64,000 bases of DNA, from contig NZ_QFFJ01000002.1 in assembly GCF_003308995.1 (NCBI RefSeq), positions 3,100,001 through 3,164,000 on the forward strand, in the 5' to 3' direction. The first letter of the stretch is position 1, and every line of letters starts with the position of its first letter. A model generated the notes under the pieces. It worked only from the letters and a program-made list of their open reading frames with translations, made no database searches and was not told the DNA's origin. This document shows, piece after piece, positions 7,997-16,388 of the stretch. Position numbers and translations under genes: made by a program. This DNA comes from Chitinophaga flava. Lineage in GTDB: Bacteria; Bacteroidota; Bacteroidia; Chitinophagales; Chitinophagaceae.

Positions 7997-8731
7997 ATGA
8001 ATGCAAAGCCAGCGATCAGTATAATTATCGCCACCTATAACGCAGAAAAGGATATCAGAGAATGCCTGGCCTCTATTGCGGCGCAACCCTTTAAAGATAT
8101 TGAAGTAGTGGTGGCCGATGGAGGCAGTAGCGACGGGACTGTAGCCATTCTTAAAGAATATGCTTCCCAATACCGGCTTATCTGGACCAGCGAAAAAGAC
8201 AAAGGTATTTACGACGCACTCAACAAAGGAGTGGCAATGGCTTCCGGCAAATGGATACATTTTCTGGGCGCTGATGACCGCCTGTTGCCCGGATTCAGTG
8301 AGCTGGCTGCTCAACTGCAGGATGAAAATGCAGTCTACTACGGCATCACAAAAGAATATCACAACGATGGCAGAAAAGAGCTTACTGGCCTGCTCACCGG
8401 CAAATTCTCCAGATACAGGATGGCCAAAGGTTGTATCAACCATCAGGCTATTTTATATCCCGCATCTGTGTTTCAGAAATATTCGTATAATCTGCGTTAT
8501 CAGGTGTATTCAGACTATGACCTGAACATCCGGGTATGGGGAGATAACGGCTACAAAAAACACTTTTATCCGATACCAGTGGTCAGCTATAATATGAGCG
8601 GCTTTTCTGCCAACAACCCTGATAAGTTGTTTCTGGAAGACAAGCCGGCCATCATCCGGGAAAATCTCGGCTGGATAGTGTACTTCCGCTTTATGCTGAA
8701 GGAATGGAAGCGCAGGCGCAAAGAGGCCTGA
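7997..8731 (+). CDS. Family 2 glycosyltransferase
   Basis: A 244-residue GT-A-fold enzyme. It opens with the nucleotide-sugar-binding strand I-S-I-I-I-A-T-Y-N-A, then V-V-V-A-D-G-G-S-S-D-G-T, the D-K-G-I-Y-D-A-L-N-K-G donor motif and a G-A-D-D acidic (DxD-like) metal site. This combination marks WcaE/PGL-type GT2 enzymes that add sugars to surface glycans. No membrane segment is seen. It converges tail to tail, with five bases between stops, on two other glycosyltransferase genes, suggesting a small glycan-modification locus. Confidence 0.9.
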   Translation: MNAKPAISIIIATYNAEKDIRECLASIAAQPFKDIEVVVADGGSSDGTVAILKEYASQYRLIWTSEKDKGIYDALNKGVAMASGKWIHFLGADDRLLPGFSELAAQLQDENAVYYGITKEYHNDGRKELTGLLTGKFSRYRMAKGCINHQAILYPASVFQKYSYNLRYQVYSDYDLNIRVWGDNGYKKHFYPIPVVSYNMSGFSANNPDKLFLEDKPAIIRENLGWIVYFRFMLKEWKRRRKEA

Positions 8732-8736
8732 GCTGC

Positions 8737-9726
8737 TTAGCGGGTAATATAATTTCTCCAGAAAAACTCTCCCACGCGTCCTTTAAAATAATATTTGAGT
8801 TTGGTGCCAAAGGAGCGCTTAAACCGGGGTATTTCCATCATTTCATGGAAGGTGCCCTGGATGCCTGCTGCCTTGAGTTGGTGGTGCACCTTGTCCAGCG
8901 CCTGGATATAAGGTTTATAAATGATTTTCAGCTGCTGCGGTGTAATAGGGTACTGGCCGAGAAAACAGCCATTGGCCATGCAGTATTTATAGTCCTGGTA
9001 ATGATAGAATACAAGGTCGAACTGTTTGCTGGTAGCGGTTTCGGTGCCTGCAATACGGTTTTCTGATGATATGTTGAAGGTGTATTGTTGAATGTTCCAG
9101 GGAGCTACACCGCCGCCCAGGTGTTGCAGTTCATGTACGCCATCAAAGCGGTCCATCCAGTAATCCAGGTATTTCTGGTCACCGAACTTACCATCTTCAA
9201 AACGTTTGTAACACCAGGCGAAACAATTTTCCTTCCAGTCTGTCAGCACTTTTCTGCCGGCTTCATCATTGCGGAAGAACAGGAACTGCACGCAGTATTT
9301 ACCGCTGAGCGCTGTCTGGTCATATACGGGTGTATAGCGGTGGTCGGTAATGAGCACCGAATTACTGCCCATTTCCCGGATCAGGATGGCCGGATCGGCA
9401 AAAAACAACAGGTCTGCATCTATGTAAGTACAGGAAGGCAGGTTATACGTTTCCAGGCAATATTCGATGGTGGCCGGTGTACAGGTCCAGCAGTATTCTC
9501 CTGGAGTACGTGTAGGCTTGATCGTTAGTAACCGCTCATCTTCAAACTCCTGCAGGGATATGATGGTGGCCTTTGGCAGGCGAAGGGTTTTCAGTGTTTG
9601 ATAACACTGGTCATCAAACGCAAAAATATACAGATGAAAATCCGGGGACTGCTTTTCCAGGGAGTTGTACATGGCAAGCCCACGAGTCAGGTATAATGAA
9701 TTAAAAAGCGTACAAAAGTTAAGCAT
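8737..9726 (-). CDS. Putative glycosyltransferase (GT8-like, nucleotide-diphospho-sugar transferase fold)
   Basis: About 329 residues. N-terminal L-Y-L-T-R-G-L-A-M-Y-N-S-L is followed by a C-T-Y-I-D-A-D-L-L-F-F-A-D segment, whose D-A-D is the expected DxD metal/nucleotide-sugar site of GT8-type transferases. Later G-D-Q-K-Y-L-D-Y-W is a common block in these enzymes. An in-frame ATG 20 codons upstream would overlap the neighbouring gene, so I set the start at 9726, 29 bases after its stop. It is co-transcribed with the preceding glycosyltransferase gene. Acceptor and donor sugars are unknown. Confidence 0.75.
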   Translation of the reverse strand: MLNFCTLFNSLYLTRGLAMYNSLEKQSPDFHLYIFAFDDQCYQTLKTLRLPKATIISLQEFEDERLLTIKPTRTPGEYCWTCTPATIEYCLETYNLPSCTYIDADLLFFADPAILIREMGSNSVLITDHRYTPVYDQTALSGKYCVQFLFFRNDEAGRKVLTDWKENCFAWCYKRFEDGKFGDQKYLDYWMDRFDGVHELQHLGGGVAPWNIQQYTFNISSENRIAGTETATSKQFDLVFYHYQDYKYCMANGCFLGQYPITPQQLKIIYKPYIQALDKVHHQLKAAGIQGTFHEMMEIPRFKRSFGTKLKYYFKGRVGEFFWRNYITR

Positions 9727-9755
9727 ATCTGATATTATTCTATCACTCTCAAAAG

Positions 9756-10673
9756 TCAGGCGCCGGTGAACAGGTATTTTACCCAACGTTTGAAGCGTTT
9801 GCGTTTGCGCTTGAAAGAAGGATACTTGTGCAGACCTACAAAAAAGTCTTTGAAGGCGTTAAAGCCCTGTCGGCTTTGTTTTACAGGGATATTACCTACA
9901 GGAATAGGTTCCGAGCCTACAATATTATCGTAGTCGCTGGTAGTAGTGCAATTGGTACCACTGTCATCACGGCCATTGTCTTTTACCAGTGATTCTCCGG
10001 GATACAAGGTGTATTTGTTGTGCAGGAAAGCAGAGGCATACCATCTGACAGCCCAGGAATCGTTGCGGCCGGCAATCTGGTCTTTTAACATCTGAATATA
10101 GGGGAAGGAGCCATGGAACTCGAAAAGGAAAGAGAGTTTTTTCTTTTCTATTTCGTTGAGCAGCTTCTGTCCGTCGGGTTCATAAAGGTCCCATGCCCGT
10201 TTCCAGGTGGCCCATACGGCGCAGTCGGCCCCTCTGATAAAGAAGGTGGGAGGTACTTTCTTTTTAACCGGGTACAGCAGGCCACAGATACAGGCTACAC
10301 GGTCATCGTTTTCATAATAATCGAGTGCGTCGTTCATGAACTTCAGAAAGTGCGGCACTACCAGCATATCATCATCAATCTGAATGACCTTACCGTGTTT
10401 GTTGACCACCATCGTAACACCAGGAACGATGCTGCCGGAAACACCCCGGTTCACTTCCTGCTCTATGACCGTCACACTCTTAAAACCGGTGACCGTTTTA
10501 AGGTATTCCCTTACCTCCCGGATACCGGGTACATCTTTTTCAGATCGCGGGCCGTCACTGAAAATATAGATATCAGAAGCCGGCGCCTCCGCATTTTGCA
10601 GCAGATGGGCTATCGTTTTTTGTGTTTTGTCGGCACGGTTAAATACGAACAGCGCAATGGGAGCTAAAGACAT
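9756..10673 (-). CDS. Putative glycosyltransferase (GNT-I/GT2-like)
   Basis: A 305-residue GT-A-fold protein: P-I-A-L-F-V-F-N-R-A-D-K-T at the N terminus, the block Y-I-F-S-D-G-P-R, and I-Q-I-D-D-D-M as the acidic metal site near residues 98-104. The C terminus is strongly basic (K-R-K-R-K-R-F-K-R-W), often a peripheral membrane contact. This pattern matches bacterial relatives of N-acetylglucosaminyltransferase I. It is the first gene of a two-gene minus-strand operon with the GT8-like gene. Confidence 0.78.
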   Translation of the reverse strand: MSLAPIALFVFNRADKTQKTIAHLLQNAEAPASDIYIFSDGPRSEKDVPGIREVREYLKTVTGFKSVTVIEQEVNRGVSGSIVPGVTMVVNKHGKVIQIDDDMLVVPHFLKFMNDALDYYENDDRVACICGLLYPVKKKVPPTFFIRGADCAVWATWKRAWDLYEPDGQKLLNEIEKKKLSFLFEFHGSFPYIQMLKDQIAGRNDSWAVRWYASAFLHNKYTLYPGESLVKDNGRDDSGTNCTTTSDYDNIVGSEPIPVGNIPVKQSRQGFNAFKDFFVGLHKYPSFKRKRKRFKRWVKYLFTGA

Positions 10674-10839
10674 ATTCCTTTCAAGTGATGGTTTAGATGT
10701 TTCTGAAAGCCGCTATTGACGGCATACTCAAACGGCAAATATAATAAAGTTCAACTTAATTACATGTAAAGATTTTCTGTAATAATACTGTGCCTGGCCA
10801 ATAACTACCGGTAGCTTGCTCCCTATCTGCAATGCACAG

Positions 10840-10872
10840 GACTTCACAGACCAGCGTGCAGTCTGTGAAGTC
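10840..10872. terminator. Perfect 12-bp hairpin, probable terminator
   Basis: GACTTCACAGAC at 10840-10851 pairs exactly with 10861-10872 across a 9-base loop. It lies just past the stop of the DinB gene (minus strand). No long U run follows, so termination is inferred from position only. The remaining 10674-10839 stretch, which must contain the glycosyltransferase operon promoter, shows nothing else distinct. Confidence 0.45.
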
Positions 10873-10899
10873 TTGTATAAGCATGGTTCCGTTACTGAT

Positions 10900-11394
10900 T
10901 TATCTTTCGTAGAAAGGTGCGGCTTCCAGTCCGAGGGCGCGGAAGTAGACATATATCTGCCCGCGGTGGTGTATTTCATTGTCTATGAAATACATCAGGA
11001 GAGAGATGACAGTTCCGGGGTATGTGCCGAAGGCCACATCATTTTCCAGGAATCGTTCTTCTGTGATCTGTGGCCAGTATTCGCTGACAAGGCCGGTGTT
11101 CCGGTCCCAGAGATCGAGGACCACCTGTTTGGTGCTGGGCAGGTCATGTCTGGGTATGAGGTCCCAGTTGCCAGTGGCGGCTCCGGGCATACCTGGGCCG
11201 GTAATGTTAATGAGCTCCATAGCGAGTGCAGCAACAGGGCGCATGCCACCGATGGAATAGCTAAAGAAATGTTCTTCCGGAAAAGCTTCCAGCAGGCGGC
11301 GGGTGAGACGGCGATGTCCTTCCCAGTGTTCCCGTAATCCTTTACTGGTGAGGGCGGTAATGGCCAATTCGTTGGTGGCGATGGTGTTTCCCAT
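10900..11394 (-). CDS. DinB family protein
   Basis: A 164-residue four-helix-bundle protein of the DinB/YfiT type. A histidine near the end of the first helix region and the C-terminal I-D-N-E-I-H-H-R-G-Q-I motif supply the metal ligands typical of this superfamily. Such proteins are thiol-dependent S-transferases or damage-inducible proteins; the actual reaction here is unknown. It stands alone downstream of the quinone oxidoreductase gene, 93 bp apart on the same strand. Confidence 0.85.
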   Translation of the reverse strand: MGNTIATNELAITALTSKGLREHWEGHRRLTRRLLEAFPEEHFFSYSIGGMRPVAALAMELINITGPGMPGAATGNWDLIPRHDLPSTKQVVLDLWDRNTGLVSEYWPQITEERFLENDVAFGTYPGTVISLLMYFIDNEIHHRGQIYVYFRALGLEAAPFYER

Positions 11395-11487
11395 AGTTGT
11401 AATGTCTTTGGATAGTGTGATATTGTTTACATTCCAAAGGTAACTATGGGGTAGTGACAGCCCTATGTCAGCAGGGTGAAAAAAAAT

Positions 11488-12438
11488 TTAATCGGGAAAC
11501 ACCAGTATGGTTCTGCCGGTAGTACGTCGTTGCTCAATGTCTTGATGGGCCTGGGCTACAGCCGTAAAAGGGTAGGAGCTGACATGTCCTTTCAGCTGAC
11601 CCGCTTCTGTGAGCCCGATGAGATAGGTAAGCCATTGCTGCCGTTGTTCGGGCGGGATATTATATACCGTAGAACCTATTACCCTGGCGGATTTCATGAT
11701 AAGATCCTGCGGATTCAGGCTGGCAGGCTGAGCGGAAGTGCTGCCATATACGATCAACGTTCCGTTGACGGCAAGGGCCTGTACCAGTGCGGAAGTTGTA
11801 TCGCCGCCAATGGCATCGAGGATCAGATCGGCACCGTGGCCGGTAATGGCATTGAGTTGTTGCAGCCATGACGGATCTTCCGTGCTAAGGGCATGTGTGG
11901 CGCCGAGGGAGCGTACATAATCATGTTTATGAGTGCTGCCTGTGATGGCAATGATCTGTTTTACTCCTCTGATTCTGGCCAGCTGTAGGGCATTGGAGCC
12001 TACGCCGCCGGCAGCAGCTGTGATCACCACTGACTGATACCTGCTTGCCTGTTCCAGGAGATGTTGGGCGGTGAGTGCCTGAGAGAGCAGGCCTCTGGAT
12101 GGTTCCAGGCCCTGGGGCAGCACAGTAAGCCCTGCGGCGGGAACAGCTGCATAGGCTGCATATCCGCCGGGAGCATAGCCGGTAACCTGCTGGCCTGGCT
12201 GCAAATGGGTTACTGCACTGCCGGTTTGTATTACTTCTCCGCTTATTTCCCCGGACATAATGGCCGGAAACTGCGGGATCATAGGATATACGCCTTTACG
12301 GATAAGCAGGTCTGCATAATTGATGCCGATGGCCTTTACTTTCACCAGTACTTCATCCGGTGCAGGTACGGGCATTTCCTGTTCGGTCACTTCCAGTACT
12401 TCTGGGGTGCCGTAAGCCTTGATACTAATCGCTTTCAT
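11488..12438 (-). CDS. Zinc-independent quinone oxidoreductase (MDR family)
   Basis: About 316 residues of the medium-chain dehydrogenase/reductase superfamily. It shows the GroES-like start M-K-A-I-S-I-K-A-Y-G, G-I-N-Y-A-D-L-L-I-R-K-G-V-Y, and the nucleotide-binding A-A-A-G-G-V-G-S-N-A motif. The cysteine zinc ligands of alcohol dehydrogenases are missing, which places it with NADPH:quinone reductases (QOR/zeta-crystallin). A TTG/ATG extension of 23 residues upstream lacks family character, so the ATG at 12438 is used. The likely role is detoxification of quinones or enones in the cytoplasm. Confidence 0.85.
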   Translation of the reverse strand: MKAISIKAYGTPEVLEVTEQEMPVPAPDEVLVKVKAIGINYADLLIRKGVYPMIPQFPAIMSGEISGEVIQTGSAVTHLQPGQQVTGYAPGGYAAYAAVPAAGLTVLPQGLEPSRGLLSQALTAQHLLEQASRYQSVVITAAAGGVGSNALQLARIRGVKQIIAITGSTHKHDYVRSLGATHALSTEDPSWLQQLNAITGHGADLILDAIGGDTTSALVQALAVNGTLIVYGSTSAQPASLNPQDLIMKSARVIGSTVYNIPPEQRQQWLTYLIGLTEAGQLKGHVSSYPFTAVAQAHQDIEQRRTTGRTILVFPD

Positions 12439-12540
12439 GTGAATGTTTTTATTGACACCACAAAGATGGATGTTCGTATCTGAAGGCTCACTATCCCTTT
12501 CCTCCATGAAAGTGACTTGTTCTTTATAAAAGTGCCGGCC

Positions 12541-12750
12541 TTACAGCTTCTTCAGGGCTTTTCCCTTATGGGCAGCGATATGGTCGGTTTTGTCGCTTTT
12601 GATCTCGTACTGCGGGTCTTCATCAGAGGCATGATGGGTGTATCCCTTATACTGAAAGTCGGAAGTATGTACGCGGATGATAGTGCCGGAGACGCGGCCC
12701 GCTTCCGAGTTCCAGGTAACGTGATCGCCTATCTTAAAATGTTTTTCCAT
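12541..12750 (-). CDS. DUF2945/HVA1 tudor-like small protein
   Basis: A 69-residue protein with the HVA1 pattern: F-K-I-G-D-H-V-T-W-N, a central G-T-I-I-R-V-H-T strand, D-P-Q-Y-E-I-K-S-D and a C-terminal H-K-G-K-A-L-K-K-L. The family is named hypervirulence-associated protein, TUDOR domain; its biochemical role is not settled. It begins 11 bp after the methyltransferase stop and is very likely translated from the same message. Confidence 0.85.
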   Translation of the reverse strand: MEKHFKIGDHVTWNSEAGRVSGTIIRVHTSDFQYKGYTHHASDEDPQYEIKSDKTDHIAAHKGKALKKL

Positions 12751-12761
12751 CGTGCAGGTTT

Positions 12762-13631
12762 TTAAGGAAGTTTAAGTCGCCAGGTGGTTTGTGTGCGGCC
12801 ACCCTGCCTCATCCTGGCCAGTACTTCCGGGGAGGTATTTTTAAGCAGATGATCGAAAGCGGTAAGACGGGTATAGTCAATCTGTGCTTCCTGATCAATA
12901 ACGAAGCCGGCATCTTCAAAGAATGCAGCCGCAGCCTCAAAGCTGTCGAACATATTATCGTGAATATGATGCTGTTCAAAGAAGCTATGCAGCTGATCGT
13001 TTGCAGGTAGGAACGCTTCCAGGGCGCGGTCCCTTTTTATATATACATCTGCTGTAATCCAGTACCCGCCCCGTTTTTCGAGCACGCCCCGGATCATATT
13101 GCACAGTGCTGTTTTTTCCTGGTTGTCGAGATACATCAGCAGTCCTTCGTTGACAACGGCCACAGGGCCGGGAGCAAAGCGGCTGGTGACAGCACTGAAC
13201 TGCTGTTCGTCGAGTGCGTTCAATGGTAGTGTTTCCAGTTTACCAGTCAGTGGTGCATGGTTTTCCAGTAGCGCCTGGGTAAAACGTTGTTTGGTAACGA
13301 TCAGGTCTGGCAGGTCGGTGTCAATATAATGCACATCCTGCTGCCGGGTGACAGCCAGTCCGCGGAAAGAGAATCCGGAAGAGAGTTCCAGGATATTCTT
13401 CACCGGGAGGCCGTTCAATAGCTGATCGATGCTGTGGTAGCGGTTTTCGAAATGTACCACCCGTGCCCAGAAACCGGGCTCAGTACGGCTGTAGTCGGGG
13501 ATGTACGGTTCCGGTGCCATCATCAGTTGGGCAGCTTCACGGGCATAGGGGATGTCTGTCAGGCCTTTCATTAGCAGCAGGCTTCTGGCAGAGGGACTGA
13601 TAGTGTTGTAGTCGCGTGTTGTTTTACTCAT
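12762..13631 (-). CDS. SAM-dependent methyltransferase, leucine carboxyl methyltransferase (PPM/LCM) family
   Basis: A 289-residue class I methyltransferase. N-I-L-E-L-S-S-G-F-S-F-R-G at about residue 79 is the SAM-binding motif I, and Y-I-D-T-D-L-P-D-L is the family's acidic motif, in which the Asp contacts ribose. N-E-G-L-L-M-Y-L follows as motif IV. Bacterial LCM-family enzymes often O-methylate polyketide or other carboxylates, but the substrate here is unknown. It forms a two-gene operon with the HVA1-like gene. Confidence 0.83.
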   Translation of the reverse strand: MSKTTRDYNTISPSARSLLLMKGLTDIPYAREAAQLMMAPEPYIPDYSRTEPGFWARVVHFENRYHSIDQLLNGLPVKNILELSSGFSFRGLAVTRQQDVHYIDTDLPDLIVTKQRFTQALLENHAPLTGKLETLPLNALDEQQFSAVTSRFAPGPVAVVNEGLLMYLDNQEKTALCNMIRGVLEKRGGYWITADVYIKRDRALEAFLPANDQLHSFFEQHHIHDNMFDSFEAAAAFFEDAGFVIDQEAQIDYTRLTAFDHLLKNTSPEVLARMRQGGRTQTTWRLKLP

Positions 13632-13760
13632 CGTTATGAATTGAGGGTTTTCGGTTGATTGTTTCTTCCAATCTAAATTTACGTTATTTCAATTTCCCGC
13701 GAAGAGGCGCGCTGTGTTGATAAAGCAGTTAAATTCGCTATATTCTAACTATATATATCG

Positions 13761-14672
13761 ATGAAAAAAATTATCGTTTATTGGATAACACTGGGTATAC
13801 TGCTGGTGGTCCATTCGTTGAAGGCCCAAAATAAAATTGTTGTTTTTCAATCAGACTTCGGATTAAAAGACGGGGCCGTATCTGCTATGAAAGGTGTAGC
13901 CAACACGGTGTCCACCGATCTGAAGCTGTATGATCTCACCCATGAAATACCGGCTTATAATATCTGGGAAGCCGCATTCCGGCTGGAACAGACGGTACCT
14001 TACTGGCCGGAAGGAACGGTGTTTGTTTCGGTGGTAGACCCTGGCGTAGGCACCAGCCGTAAGTCTGTAGTACTGAAAACACGTAAAGGGCATTTTATTG
14101 TCACGCCAGATAACGGCACCCTCACACTGGTGGCAGCCTCCGAAGGCATAGCTGAAGTGAGGGAGATAGATGAAGCTGTCAACCGGCGAAAGGGTTCCGG
14201 TCAATCCTATACCTTTCATGGCCGTGACGTATACGCCTATACCGCCGCCCGTCTGGCCGCAGGTACCATCACCTTCGGGCAGGTAGGGCCTGTATTGCCC
14301 GCCCAGGTCGTGACGCTGCCCTATCAGCAGGCCACCCTGCAAGGGAAAGTGCTGAAAGGTAATATACCCATCCTTGATATACAGTACGGAAACGTATGGA
14401 CCAACATCGACGCATCGCTGCTGGAACAGCTTCATCCTAAGTACGGCGACATCCTGGAAGTCACCTTCTATCATCAGCATAAAAAAATAGCTACCCTGAA
14501 AGCGCCCTACAGCGAGACTTTCGGAGCGGTGCCCGAAGGTAAACCGCTCGCATACCTGAACAGTCTGATGCAGTTGTCATTTGCCCTTAATATGGCCTCC
14601 CTGGCCGAAACATACCATATCGGCAGCGGCAGCGAATGGAGTGTGGAAGTAATTCTGGATCGTTTTAAGTAA
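13761..14672 (+). CDS. S-adenosyl-L-methionine hydrolase (adenosine-forming), DUF62, exported
   Basis: A 303-residue protein. After a signal peptide (residues ~1-22, ending L-K-A-Q) comes the DUF62/SAM hydrolase fold: Q-S-D-F-G-L-K-D-G, V-D-P-G-V-G-T-S-R and F-H-G-R-D. The Asp-Arg-His triad of SAM hydrolases is intact as D93, R100 and H153, spaced as in characterised archaeal enzymes. The reaction is SAM plus water to adenosine and methionine; residues for chlorinase or fluorinase chemistry are not evident. The signal peptide is odd, since SAM is cytoplasmic. The next gene, rluF, starts 25 bp downstream and may be co-transcribed. Confidence 0.82.
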   Translation: MKKIIVYWITLGILLVVHSLKAQNKIVVFQSDFGLKDGAVSAMKGVANTVSTDLKLYDLTHEIPAYNIWEAAFRLEQTVPYWPEGTVFVSVVDPGVGTSRKSVVLKTRKGHFIVTPDNGTLTLVAASEGIAEVREIDEAVNRRKGSGQSYTFHGRDVYAYTAARLAAGTITFGQVGPVLPAQVVTLPYQQATLQGKVLKGNIPILDIQYGNVWTNIDASLLEQLHPKYGDILEVTFYHQHKKIATLKAPYSETFGAVPEGKPLAYLNSLMQLSFALNMASLAETYHIGSGSEWSVEVILDRFK

Positions 14673-14697
14673 TTTGCGTTCCATTTTAAGCATCTTT

Positions 14698-15441
14698 ATG
14701 GATATCAGTATTAATAAATACATCAGCGAAACCGGCTTCTGCAGCAGGAGAGAGGCAGACAAATACATTGAACAGGGCCGCGTGACCATCAATGATAACA
14801 TCGCCTCCAAAGGCAACAGGGTAAAGGCCGGCGACGTGGTAGAGATTGACGGGGAGCCACTGAAGAAAAAGAAAACTTCCGTGTACATCGCACTCAACAA
14901 GCCTAAAGGCATCACCTGTACCACCGACCTGAAAGATAAAACCAATATCATCGACTACGTTAACTTTCCGTCCCGCATATTCCCCATCGGCCGGCTGGAC
15001 AAGCGTTCGGAAGGGCTGATCTTCCTTACCAACGATGGCGATATCGTCAATAAAATCCTGCGTGCCGGTAACCAGCACGAAAAAGAATATATCGTCACGG
15101 TAGACCAACCTATTACCCTGGAGTTTGTGAAGGCGATGCGCAACGGCGTGAAGATCCTGGGTACCGTTACACAGAAATGTTTTGTACAGCAGGAAGGTTC
15201 AAACCGTTTCCGTATCATCCTTACCCAGGGCCTCAACCGGCAGATACGCCGTATGTGCGAAGTGCTCGGATATAATGTGGAAACACTCAAACGAGTACGT
15301 ATCATGAATATGACACTGAAAGATCTGGCCCCGGGAAAATGGCGTTATTTCACCAAGGAAGAAGTCGCCAATATCAATGCCATGGTGGCTTCCAGCAGTA
15401 AGGTCGCCGGTGGGGATGATAGTGGTGGTATGGACGAATAA
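14698..15441 (+). CDS. rluF: 23S rRNA pseudouridine synthase RluF
   Basis: About 247 residues. An N-terminal S4 RNA-binding domain (I-S-E-T-G-F-C-S-R-R-E-A-D) is followed by the RluB/E/F catalytic domain with G-R-L-D-K-R-S-E-G-L, where D101 is the catalytic aspartate. L-N-R-Q-I-R-R-M-C is also conserved. RluF converts U2604 in 23S rRNA to pseudouridine. The ATG at 14698 begins at the family's usual N terminus; upstream codons are not conserved-looking. The Ser/Gly-rich tail is a common Bacteroidetes extension. Confidence 0.88.
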   Translation: MDISINKYISETGFCSRREADKYIEQGRVTINDNIASKGNRVKAGDVVEIDGEPLKKKKTSVYIALNKPKGITCTTDLKDKTNIIDYVNFPSRIFPIGRLDKRSEGLIFLTNDGDIVNKILRAGNQHEKEYIVTVDQPITLEFVKAMRNGVKILGTVTQKCFVQQEGSNRFRIILTQGLNRQIRRMCEVLGYNVETLKRVRIMNMTLKDLAPGKWRYFTKEEVANINAMVASSSKVAGGDDSGGMDE

Positions 15442-15484
15442 CGTATATGCCTGACGTTTAGACGGGTGTTTTTTTTGAAAAAAA

Positions 15485-15515
15485 TTTGGAAGTGATAATT
15501 TAATTCCTATTTTTG
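15485..15515 (+). promoter_or_regulatory. Bacteroidetes-type promoter for tRNA-Lys
   Basis: TTTG at 15485-15488 and TATTTTTG (TAnnTTTG) at 15508-15515, with a 19-base spacer, match the Bacteroidetes sigma-ABfr consensus. They sit 28 bases before the tRNA. Confidence 0.7.
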
Positions 15516-15542
15516 CACCCGCTAAACAGCAATACAGTAAAG

Positions 15543-15615
15543 GATTCCGTAGCTCAGTTGGTAGAGCAATACACTTTTAATGTATGGGTCCTGGGTTCGA
15601 GTCCCAGCGGGATCA
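15543..15615 (+). tRNA. tRNA-Lys (anticodon TTT)
   Basis: A 73-base cloverleaf: acceptor GATTCCG/CGGGATC, D-arm GCTC…GAGC, anticodon stem ATACA/TGTAT with loop CTTTTAA (anticodon TTT at 15576-15578), and T-arm CTGGG-TTCGAGT-CCCAG. The discriminator is A; CCA is not encoded. Its 3' end (15602-15620) recurs at 17425-17443. Confidence 0.95.
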
Positions 15616-15625
15616 CAGAAGACTT

Positions 15626-15660
15626 GCAAACCTCACGCGCAGCGTGGGGTTTGCTTTTTT
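15626..15660 (+). terminator. Intrinsic terminator of tRNA-Lys
   Basis: A 13-bp stem (15626-15638 with 15642-15654, one T-G pair) with a 3-base loop is followed by six T residues. A related hairpin lies at 17543-17576. Confidence 0.85.
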
Positions 15661-15752
15661 AGCCGAGTTCCGATTATATAATCTCAATTCGGATCAAGTT
15701 GAATACTTGGGGGATTGATTATTTTTTTATGCATAGCAAGTACCCATCAATA

Positions 15753-15992
15753 CTACAATTCGGATAGCTGGGCTGCCTTGAGACATTTATTATAGTAAGG
15801 GTCAATCCGGATTTGACGCTGTGGCTTTTTTGTATCAAATGAAGATCGGTTCCAGATGGTTACTTTATCAAACCATATGACTTGTTGCAGTAGGTATTCG
15901 AACTTTGATTCGCGTTTAACCTCATTACGTGCAGCCCTCCATATCAGCAGTTGTTCTTTGTGAATCCGCTCCTTCCATTCTTTGTATACCAT
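15753..15992 (-). CDS. Small hypothetical protein
   Basis: A 79-residue open frame rich in Lys, Arg, Trp and Gln, with helical character (K-E-W-K-E-R-I-H-K-E-Q) and no signal or membrane segment. No family is recognised. It lies in the scarred region between the tRNA-Lys gene and its duplicated flank, which makes a cargo or relic gene possible. Coding status is uncertain. Confidence 0.35.
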   Translation of the reverse strand: MVYKEWKERIHKEQLLIWRAARNEVKRESKFEYLLQQVIWFDKVTIWNRSSFDTKKPQRQIRIDPYYNKCLKAAQLSEL

Positions 15993-16138
15993 TGTCAGTA
16001 TTGTTATCTAGCCTGTTTTTTGTCAGCAGGGCATGGCCGGGGTTATTTTTCATCATAAGCATTAAGATCGCATAAATTTACACTCAAGTGTAGGGTTTTA
16101 CAAGAAAAAAGTCGGGATTTTTGGCTGAAATCCAAAAT

Positions 16139-16381
16139 ATGAACCTATCAAGTACTGACACTAATGATCTACTGAAAAGAAAAAGCCGTATTCAGGGAAT
16201 GCTAGCAGGATTCCTGGTACTGTGGATGATAATGATCGTATGTGTTCTAATGATTAAAGAAAAGAAGGTGGTGTATATCGCCCCGATGTTTTCATTGTCG
16301 CTGGTCTTTTTCCTTTTATTTCAACAGCTGAAAGCTATTAAAAAAGAGCTGCAATCCCGTGCAGCTGCTTCCGCTAAATAA
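16139..16381 (+). CDS. Small two-span membrane protein
   Basis: About 80 residues. A charged N terminus (D-L-L-K-R-K-S-R) is followed by two hydrophobic helices separated by K-E-K-K, then a Lys-rich cytoplasmic tail. A TTG six codons upstream (16121) is an alternative start; the ATG at 16139 is preferred. It ends seven bases before the DUF3667 gene, so the pair is probably one operon. No family assigned. Confidence 0.6.
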   Translation: MNLSSTDTNDLLKRKSRIQGMLAGFLVLWMIMIVCVLMIKEKKVVYIAPMFSLSLVFFLLFQQLKAIKKELQSRAAASAK

Positions 16382-16388
16382 TTTTACT

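Noticed and set aside
13761..14672. Fluorinase or chlorinase
   Set aside because: The Asp-Arg-His hydrolase triad is present, and the halogenase-specific loop features are not evident.
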